This document shows, one piece after another, positions 59,801 through 64,000 of a stretch of DNA of 64,000 nucleotides. The notes under the pieces are model-generated. The model had not been told where the DNA came from, searched no databases, and worked only from the letters and a program-made list of their open reading frames with translations. Both the position numbers and the translations under genes were made by a program. Within the stretch, counting starts at the first letter, position 1, and each line of letters starts with the position of its first letter. The DNA comes from Isoptericola halotolerans. Lineage in GTDB: Bacteria; Actinomycetota; Actinomycetes; Actinomycetales; Cellulomonadaceae. The stretch covers positions 372,001-436,000 of the forward strand of contig NZ_JABEZU010000002.1 of assembly GCF_013149785.1 (NCBI RefSeq). Reading direction: 5' to 3'.

Positions 59801-61856
59801 GCTCGGCCTGCTCAAGGTGGTCAACGGTGACGGTGCCGACGGGTACGGTGCCGGACCGTTCGTCCTGGACGTCGTGTGCGTCCTGACCGGGACCGAGCCG
59901 GACCCGCGAGTCGTCTACGACGGCTCTGTGGTGCTCGGGGGTGCCGGCCCGCTCGAGGCTCAGATCACGCACCTGGCCGCCGGCGCGGAGTGCACGGTGA
60001 CCGAGAGCGAGGACGGCGGAGCGACCAGCACGGTCGTCACGCCCGAGGCCGTGGCCGTCGATGCTGGCGAGACCGTCGAGGTCGAGGTCGTCAACACCTT
60101 CGACGTCGGGTCGATCCAGGTGGAGAAGATCGTCGCCGGTGACGCGGCCGAGTTCGCCGTCGGCCCGTTCGAGGTGCTGCTGGAGTGCAGCTGGCAGGGC
60201 GAGGACCTGCCGATCCCCGGCGGGGCCGCGCGCGAGCTGGAGCCGGGCGACCCCGTGACCTACGACGGCTTGCCCGTCGGTGCCGACTGCGTGGTGACCG
60301 AGACGGTCGACGGCGGGGCGACCTCCGTCGAGGTGTCGACGGTCGACGACGGCGCCCCCGGTGCCGTGACCATCGGCACCGAGCCTGCTGAGGTGACCGT
60401 CACCAACACCTTCGACGCCGGGACCGTCCAGGTGGACAAGGTGGTCGACGGCGATGCCGCGCAGTACGCGACCGGCCCGTACGAGGTCGTGCTGGAGTGC
60501 ACCTTCGGCGGCGAGGAGGTCGACGTCCCGGGCGGAGCCGCCCGCGAGCTGGTCCCCGGTGAGCCCGTGCTCTACGAGGGCCTGCCCGTCGGCGCGGCGT
60601 GCGCCGTGACCGAGACCGACGACGGCGGTGCCACCGGCGTGGTCATCGCGCCGGAGTCCGTGACGGTCGGGGCCGAGCCGGTGGAGGTCGTCGTGACCAA
60701 CAGGTTCGATCTCGGGCAGGTCGCGGTCACCAAGGTGGTCGACGGCCCCGGCGCCGAGTTCGGCGTCGGGCCCTTCGAGGTGGCGCTGGAGTGCACCTTC
60801 CGCGACCAGCCCGTCGAGGTGCCCGACGGCGCGACGCGGGTGCTCGAGGCCGACGGCACGGTGACGTACGCCGGCCTGCCCGTCGGGTCCGACTGCCTGG
60901 TCACCGAGATCGACACCTACGGCGCGACGAGCAGCCACCTCACGACGACGGTCGGTGACGGCGTACCCGGTCAGGTGGTGGTGCCGGCTGCTGGTGCCGA
61001 TCCGGCCGTCGTCACCGTGACCAACACCTACGAGGTGGGGTCGGTACAGGTGGACAAGGTCGTGGACGGCCCGGGCGCCGAGCTCTGGGGCGCCGGACCG
61101 TTCGAGGTGACCCTCGAGTGCACCTTCGGTGGCGAGGAGATCGAGGTGCCCGGCGGGGCGGCGCGCGTGCTCGTGCCCGGCGAACCGGCGTCGTACCACG
61201 GCCTGCCCGACGGTGCGGAGTGCGTCGTGACGGAGACCGACGACGGCGGCGCCGTCGAGGTCGCCGTCTCCGCCGTGGACGACGGCGCCCCGGGCGCCGT
61301 GGTCGTGGCCGCGGGGGAGACCGGTGAGGTCACCGTGACCAACACCTTCGAGCTCGGATCGGTCGAGGTGGACAAGGTCGTGGAGGGACCCGGTGCGGAG
61401 CAGCAGGGTGCCGGCCCCTTCGAGGTGACCCTGGAGTGCACGTTCGTCGGCGAATCGATCGACGTGCCGGGCGGTGCGGTGCGCGAGCTCGTCCCGGGAG
61501 ATGCGGTCGGGTACGAACGGCTGCCCGTCGGGGCGGACTGCCTCGTCACGGAGACGGACGACGGCGGCGCGGACGCCACGACGGTGTCCGCCGTCGACGG
61601 CGGCGCGCCGGGAGCGGTCTTCGTGTCGTCGGGTGAGGCCACCGCCGTGACCGTGACGAACACGTTCGGACCGGTGCCGTCCGAGCCCGGGACCGGTGGT
61701 TCCGACCCCGGTGCCGAGGGCACCGGAGGCAACGTCTCGGGCGGCGGCGACCTTCCCCGCACGGGGGTCGCGGTCGCCGGGGTGCTGGGCCTCGTGGTCC
61801 TGCTGCTGGCGGCGGGCGTGCTCCTGCTGACCGTGCGTCGTCGACAGGAGTCCTGA
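53835..61856 (+). CDS. Giant LPRTG-anchored surface protein with DUF11-like and DUF5979 repeats
   Basis: A 2673-residue wall protein, the largest gene here. Signal peptide ends near TSASA-ATWG. The first two thirds are a chain of irregular DUF11-like domains (TTKSIDPGGALAEPG; ASKSFDPATVSAGD; VGKSFEPGEIVEPG; IVKNFDDVVSGG). The last third holds eight DUF5979/CnaB-like repeats (59118-61668). It ends with a Gly/Ser linker, DLPRTG, membrane helix and RRRQES. ATG 53835 follows AGGGAG by 3-4 bases. The repeats should form a stiff rod carrying the head away from the wall; each has a possible Lys-Asn isopeptide and a disulfide. Likely adhesin; ligand unknown. Confidence 0.88.
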   Translation: MTRRAPRHGVTGATARRGRGGARLLTQRHRRGWSILGVFALALPLVAVPATSASAATWGIQKMETSAGPYAPGQDVQWLVTVSCSDPNQDPCTNAVLSDPMPDGVELVSATIQNQGSSDGQIDADLETDTVTYTAPSVDNGTQVQIAITGRIDPDLPYSASGVPITNTATVDADNADEVSAEDDIVPVVELVLGSETTKSIDPGGALAEPGTPATMTLGATNTSNDAVDTLVVQDPADPTADPNPFDYLEYTGTGDITLPPDADTVTTEYWDGDSWETLDGAVDPSTVQGVRYTFSGDIQPGATATIPVEVQQSEAVTELTEATTVVNEVSSYVTHPEGDSEPTTAQDDYVITPPNNAVTASKSFDPATVSAGDPTTVTLGATNDGTQVGSLTITEPSPGTDSPFEGESALTFTGFGTDGAGAGIVWPADATEVTVTFTCADGATSSESTTTANTLPAPPDGCELVGFSVEFTGDIVSSAEATIPFTADTDPDQQLDDVTHTNQITAQVPNAEDTATAELVTLNDRLATETTKSITPSTIPAVPGQGVIVQLPTQLLPFGPDGSTTNADQIVVQDPTDPANPSSFWDSFAPTEVRSTDVPADATLTVSYWDGSDWVAAPGCGPYTGPDTVSCDLPDGAEGVQLVYDSTGNGFAPGTQVQPNLVATFTGSTDQDETLANCAASTASSEAVGTTEPSEACAEVTLEPVDPGVGPDLLDKEFLDNPADVVARSDEQATARLTWSTGGFSGMEQVVVQDTADPVAGDDPAIADSFFDAFDLVSIAADDPLLPYDQIESVELFVDGAWVAATGDPCPCDGGFPGYTLTEAEQESATSVRLTYVESPTRGTGDPVAPQPGDGVARSTQSDGRHLDLTFQVRDTKRSDGSPALGTTNGTVYNAGDAGLVNDTARGTATLGESEYTDVDDDDVTIIDQPLNVAVAKDWTGGPISVPPAGTPAALYPSTTATITGTNTSAAKVDQLRLAEPGIPGSGDVQTAEGTRPFDDFTLTAIDLTPPAGTDEITVTLTTWDGATTTSTDHVVEADGTGLPADLSDVVGVEVAFDGLVEAGADGVLDLTLQLREADRYTGESITLDTLESNPVPNGAVATITDPGGTGDDVRLAYDDATMELQDAEIDLEVGKSFEPGEIVEPGTGPVTMTLSGRPLGPSRTVEMVLTDDDPQFWNQYDVAGFDGATLTAPIEQVQVDAFTGATFTGEAGSSDPVEVDGGTWVEGTPSATFELPDGVAPGDVQGLRFTFTRADGSVWENPALPLQEVPISVERRLEMRSGGAVQHDLVGNDPAPGESAPGVASNTVDGQVTGADLVVDPETGEPVPVSATDAADAEIVYVHATNAVEIVKNFDDVVSGGTQTPNGVFPMNITVTNTGDRAIVDPVMVDDPMPSDGDGAQLRLADVDEPFSYVLDGAAPDPANGPALPTDPADVTVDQTGDLEALEFSFPDGSVLEVGQSYTITVQVQFRLGLPAQTLVQNTAGVTGDRPWDACESRLDDETGACEADADVTPIPAAVLSQTKQVKATEDDQLDVIVDPAASNPPAECVPDADGFYSYPCTPVIAPGHNETWRIEINNVGNLPMDKLVIYDRLPTPGDTGSYASSARNSAWGPYLTTDPPPELVNAPEGSEVSFAYSTVQDYCMDDLEDAANEPLCPTDDPETGWVQLTGTESDELFASITAIKIVITFPEDDLFQPGDHVDLDGTTTTPPVAPEAGDLSIAWNSAAASGSVISNGSTVSMLPTEGTKVGVATATGSLAVDKEVTGPGQAYAPDSFELTVECVSAVGTWVEAELDPITVTVTPGEPVTVPNLPYGAECTLTEGDNGQSSFTTETVTIGQEPDVAEITATNDYQLTGLDLAKLVESDAVDATGGAVPYGPFEVMVECTFLGETIYADGYDAENPMVLTLEGGAAPVVLDGLPVGTECTVTETDTMSAASTSIEVSQDGTDPVVTDGTSTTVVLTGLPDTAEEIPTSVEITNVYEVGTLGLLKVVNGDGADGYGAGPFVLDVVCVLTGTEPDPRVVYDGSVVLGGAGPLEAQITHLAAGAECTVTESEDGGATSTVVTPEAVAVDAGETVEVEVVNTFDVGSIQVEKIVAGDAAEFAVGPFEVLLECSWQGEDLPIPGGAARELEPGDPVTYDGLPVGADCVVTETVDGGATSVEVSTVDDGAPGAVTIGTEPAEVTVTNTFDAGTVQVDKVVDGDAAQYATGPYEVVLECTFGGEEVDVPGGAARELVPGEPVLYEGLPVGAACAVTETDDGGATGVVIAPESVTVGAEPVEVVVTNRFDLGQVAVTKVVDGPGAEFGVGPFEVALECTFRDQPVEVPDGATRVLEADGTVTYAGLPVGSDCLVTEIDTYGATSSHLTTTVGDGVPGQVVVPAAGADPAVVTVTNTYEVGSVQVDKVVDGPGAELWGAGPFEVTLECTFGGEEIEVPGGAARVLVPGEPASYHGLPDGAECVVTETDDGGAVEVAVSAVDDGAPGAVVVAAGETGEVTVTNTFELGSVEVDKVVEGPGAEQQGAGPFEVTLECTFVGESIDVPGGAVRELVPGDAVGYERLPVGADCLVTETDDGGADATTVSAVDGGAPGAVFVSSGEATAVTVTNTFGPVPSEPGTGGSDPGAEGTGGNVSGGGDLPRTGVAVAGVLGLVVLLLAAGVLLLTVRRRQES
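59118..61668 (+). repeat. Eight DUF5979/CnaB-like protein repeats
   Basis: First-strand Lys codons lie at 59127, 59424, 59814, 60126, 60438, 60732, 61056 and 61374, units of 294-390 bases. Each unit reads VxVdKVV.G.ga.....GPFeV.leCtf, then LPvGa.C.VTEtddGGA, and ends VTVTNTF. Every unit has exactly two Cys (in eCtf and C.VTE). The last five are most alike. Confidence 0.88.
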
Positions 61857-61871
61857 CGGCCGACGGCTGAC

Positions 61872-61909
61872 CGACGGCGCCCCTGCCCACGCCGCCAGGG
61901 GCGCCGTCG
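61872..61909. terminator. Hairpin terminator after the second giant gene
   Basis: Perfect 14-bp arms CGACGGCGCCCCTG (61872-61885) and CAGGGGCGCCGTCG (61896-61909) with a 10-base loop start 16 bases after the stop codon. Confidence 0.82.
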
Positions 61910-62027
61910 TCGTGTGCGGGGTCGCGCCGGGAACCACGGCGGACTTCACCCGGTGGCTGCCGTCAGGTGCGGGCGCGACGTGGGTCATGACAGGTATCGG
62001 GCGGAGACAGGCGAGGGGGCCTCGGTG

Positions 62028-62525
62028 ATGGTGCGGACGACGTACGCGTTGACCCCGACGATCTGGGGGTATGCACGGATCAGTGGTTCCGGGACACCGG
62101 AACGGCCCGGTGCGCAGGCGGGAGTGGTTCGCGTCGACGTGATGGTCCCGCCGCTCCTGACGCCTGACGAGCTCGCCGACCTGCACGCGCGCCTGCGACC
62201 GACGGCGGCGGAGGGCGGCCGGGAGGTCGATGTCGGTCTGCGTGCTCGTCGCGTCGTCCGTGAGGCCCTGGCCGGTGCCATCGAGGTCCAGACGAGCGAG
62301 GCGCTCGACCGGGCCGACCGCGACGTGGCCGAGTCGCCACTCGTCGGCGCTTTCGCCCGCCTGGTGGTGCGCGGCGGGCAGTGCAGTCTTGCGGTCGCCC
62401 ACGCAGCGCTGGCGCGTGAGCTGGCCTGGGCCGGTGTCCGGGCGGCGTGCGAGGGGGACACCTCGGGCATGGTCGATGCCGTGCTGGCGCTGGACGCCTT
62501 GCTGGCGGCGCCGAACCGTACCTGA
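62028..62525 (+). CDS. Unknown protein between surface-protein genes
   Basis: A 165-residue frame with actinobacterial codon bias and no recognised domain. The first 50 residues are variable, then a helical part (LLTPDELADLHARLRP; VVREALAGAIEVQTSEALDR; LAVAHAALARELAWAGVRAA) with two cysteines. No signal peptide, so cytoplasmic. ATG 62028 follows GAGGGGG by 8 bases. The opposite strand is also open here, but its composition is that of a shadow frame. It could be a regulator or accessory factor of the neighbouring genes; this cannot be shown. Confidence 0.5.
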   Translation: MVRTTYALTPTIWGYARISGSGTPERPGAQAGVVRVDVMVPPLLTPDELADLHARLRPTAAEGGREVDVGLRARRVVREALAGAIEVQTSEALDRADRDVAESPLVGAFARLVVRGGQCSLAVAHAALARELAWAGVRAACEGDTSGMVDAVLALDALLAAPNRT

Positions 62526-62688
62526 CGGCACGTGGTCCGGGACCCGTCCCCCTGCGACGTGTCCCGGACCGTGGTCGGTGTCGACCCGTGCCTGCGGCAG
62601 CGACGACCCGCGGGCAAAGGGGGGGACTACCCGCAAGCCGCCGCCATGTGGACAGACACGGCTGAGCGTGTTCGATGACGGGTCGCGA

Positions 62689-62704
62689 CGTGATCCATGT
62701 CACG
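62689..62704. promoter_or_regulatory. CRP-like palindrome upstream of the second choice-of-anchor-A gene
   Basis: CGTGATCCATGTCACG is a palindrome of form CGTGA-N6-TCACG with 5-bp perfect arms. It ends 85 bases before the ATG at 62790. An AT-richer patch (62721-62744, with TAACTA at 62739) between the two may hold the -10 box. Confidence 0.45.
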
Positions 62705-62789
62705 GCTGGTGGCGTCATGATCGATAAGTACGGTTGTCTAACTATCTGGTGGTGAGAGTCTCCACCAGGGACGATCGAACGGAGCATTC

Positions 62790-64000
62790 ATGACTCACGC
62801 AGTGGAGCGGGGGGCCGTCCCCGGCCGCCTGCGCCGGGCGGCAACCCTGGTTGCCGCCACGAGCCTCGCGCTCGGCGGAGCGCTCGCCGCCACCGTCGGG
62901 CCCGGAGCGACGCCTGCCGCGGCGGCCGTGCCCGCCGACCGGTGCGCGGCCGAGGGGGAGATGCCGGGCATCGGCAACGTCCCCACCTTCACCGACGGCA
63001 ACGTCGCCGTGTACGCGGGTGGCGACTACCTCGCCGCCGGCACCGCGGCCGAGTCCGAGGGCCTGCTGCTGGTCCGCGGCGACGCCACGTTCGCCAAGGA
63101 CTCCGGCGGCGTCTTCAACGTCGGGTCCGTCGGCGTCGGCTCCGGCATCAGCCCGGCGCCCGGCGAGACGATGCTCGCCGTCGGCGGTGACCTCGTCGTC
63201 GCCGACAGCACCGAGGTGCACGTCGGCGCGCTCGTCGACGGCGGCGGGGCCGTGCGTGTCGGAGGGAGCCTGACCCCGGGTGGTGGTGTGGACGCCTTCG
63301 GCGCCACGGTGACCGACAGCCTGGGCGAGGCCTCGGCCATGGCTCCGTACGAGGACTTCCAGACCACGATCACCGAGGTGTCGTCCGACCTCGCCGGCGC
63401 CGAGATCACCGGGACCGTCGAGCGGTCCGGGAACCAGGTCGTCCTCCGCGGCGCCGGTGGCCCCGGCCTCGAGTCCTTCTCGATCGCGGCGGCCGACCTG
63501 AACGGCGCCACCGAGGTCTACCTCGACGGTGTCGACGAGGGCGCGGCGGTTGCGATCACGGTCACGGGCGGCCCCGTCGACTTCGCCCCGACCTACCTCG
63601 CTCTCGACGGGGAGCGGGTGGACGACTTCACCAGCGACAGCTTCGGCAACGCCGCGTCCCGGCTCCTGTGGAACTTCGCGGACGCCGAGCAGATCACCAT
63701 CGGTGGCTCCAGCCAGTTCATGGGCACGATCCTGGCGCCCGTCGCGGACGCCGAGATCACGGCCAGCACCAACGGTCGTGTCTACGTCGGAGGCGACCTG
63801 ACCACCAGCGGCACCGGCAACGAGCAGCACAACTACCCGTGGATCGGCGCGCCGGAGACGAGCTGTGTCGCCGAGACCGTCGAGGTCGGCGGGTTCTCCG
63901 TGGTCAAGGAGGTCACCGGCGCGGGTGCCGACCTGGTGGACCCGGGCACGGAGTTCTCCGTGGAGTACGCCGCGACCGTCGACGGCGAGCCCGTCGCGGG
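62790..64000 (+). CDS. Choice-of-anchor-A surface protein, 5' part (runs off the window)
   Basis: About 403 residues are visible and the frame is open at the window end. A Sec signal peptide (cleavage near PAAAA-VPAD) precedes a choice-of-anchor-A domain (NVPTFTDGNVAVYAGGDYLA; AVGGDLVVADSTEVHVGALV; FMGTILAPVADAEITASTNG; VYVGGDLTTSGTGNEQHNYP), then the start of a DUF5979-like domain (GGFSVVKEVTGAGADLVDPG). The rest, probably more repeats and an LPxTG signal, lies beyond the edge. GGAG lies 6 bases before the ATG. It has the same domain plan as the gene at 44406-46127. Confidence 0.85.
   Translation, partial: MTHAVERGAVPGRLRRAATLVAATSLALGGALAATVGPGATPAAAAVPADRCAAEGEMPGIGNVPTFTDGNVAVYAGGDYLAAGTAAESEGLLLVRGDATFAKDSGGVFNVGSVGVGSGISPAPGETMLAVGGDLVVADSTEVHVGALVDGGGAVRVGGSLTPGGGVDAFGATVTDSLGEASAMAPYEDFQTTITEVSSDLAGAEITGTVERSGNQVVLRGAGGPGLESFSIAAADLNGATEVYLDGVDEGAAVAITVTGGPVDFAPTYLALDGERVDDFTSDSFGNAASRLLWNFADAEQITIGGSSQFMGTILAPVADAEITASTNGRVYVGGDLTTSGTGNEQHNYPWIGAPETSCVAETVEVGGFSVVKEVTGAGADLVDPGTEFSVEYAATVDGEPVA

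Noticed and set aside
50230-61668. CRISPR-like or satellite DNA
   Set aside because: The repeats are 290-470 bases, in frame and diverged at the DNA level; they are protein-domain repeats.
57324-62636. Minus-strand open frame of about 1770 codons opposite the second giant gene
   Set aside because: Same reason: it mirrors the DUF5979 repeats and has no recognisable protein character.
62742-63830. Minus-strand frame opposite the last gene
   Set aside because: The plus strand encodes a clear signal peptide and choice-of-anchor-A domain; the minus frame has no domain.

Overview
The window is one continuous stretch of very GC-rich (roughly 70-75 %) chromosomal DNA with strong GC3 bias, many GTG starts and TAnnnT -10 boxes. 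It most resembles a cellulolytic actinobacterium of the Cellulomonadaceae/Promicromonosporaceae group (Micrococcales). The best marker is a family-2 carbohydrate-binding-module plus GH6 endoglucanase at 22235-23590 that keeps the domain order and residue spacing of Cellulomonas fimi CenA. A xylose isomerase/xylulokinase pair with a divergent ROK regulator, LPxTG wall proteins and an actinobacterial Tad pilus locus agree with this. There is no sign of phage, transposon or CRISPR; one tRNA gene (Arg, CCT) is present.

Layout. 1-8050: the tail of a DUF559 protein, a DrrAB-type ABC exporter, a serine hydrolase, then a GntR/FCD regulator divergent from a polar amino acid/ectoine-type ABC importer (ehuBCDA-like). 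8060-20750: mostly minus-strand housekeeping or unassigned genes: a type-Ic aminotransferase, SRPBCC and OsmC proteins, SHOCT and DUF6325 small proteins, a sulfatase with its own formylglycine-generating enzyme and a LuxR/MalT-type regulator, and membrane proteins. 20800-22211: thyA-folA. 22235-29316: plant-polysaccharide use (GH6 cellulase, a serine hydrolase, xylB, xylA, ROK repressor). 29543-32481: tRNA-Arg, a SNF2 helicase and a DinB-type protein.

32770-44354: a complete-looking Tad (Flp-type) pilus operon, SAF/CpaB - TadZ - TadA - TadB - TadC - Flp - TadE - TadE-like - TadG-like, followed without a break by a 1035-residue membrane protein that joins two outside LysM domains to an inside SARP/BTAD-type regulator domain, and by three small secreted or lipid-anchored proteins of unknown function. 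The genes overlap by 1-4 bases almost throughout.

44406-64000 (window end): a surface-protein island. It has a choice-of-anchor-A protein with LPVTG anchor, an orphan ECF-type sigma factor, a 2132-residue LPVTG protein with seven tandem DUF11-like repeats, a 2673-residue LPRTG protein ending in eight DUF5979/CnaB-like repeats, a small unknown gene, and a second choice-of-anchor-A protein cut by the window edge. Every repeat in both giant proteins carries its own cysteine pair. All four surface genes have a CRP-like palindrome (TGTGA-N6-TCACA type) 85-160 bases upstream of the start. My reading is that the Tad pilus and the giant wall proteins form one adhesion/biofilm region, perhaps serving attachment to plant fibre, but that role is inference.

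Regulatory and structural DNA: three related long-stem GTTGTGGG hairpins (two as convergent terminators, one between xylA and xylB) with a compensatory base change, strong hairpin terminators after surface genes, a GntR-type operator in the ehu divergent region, a LacI-type palindrome upstream of the cellulase, and several leaderless promoters.
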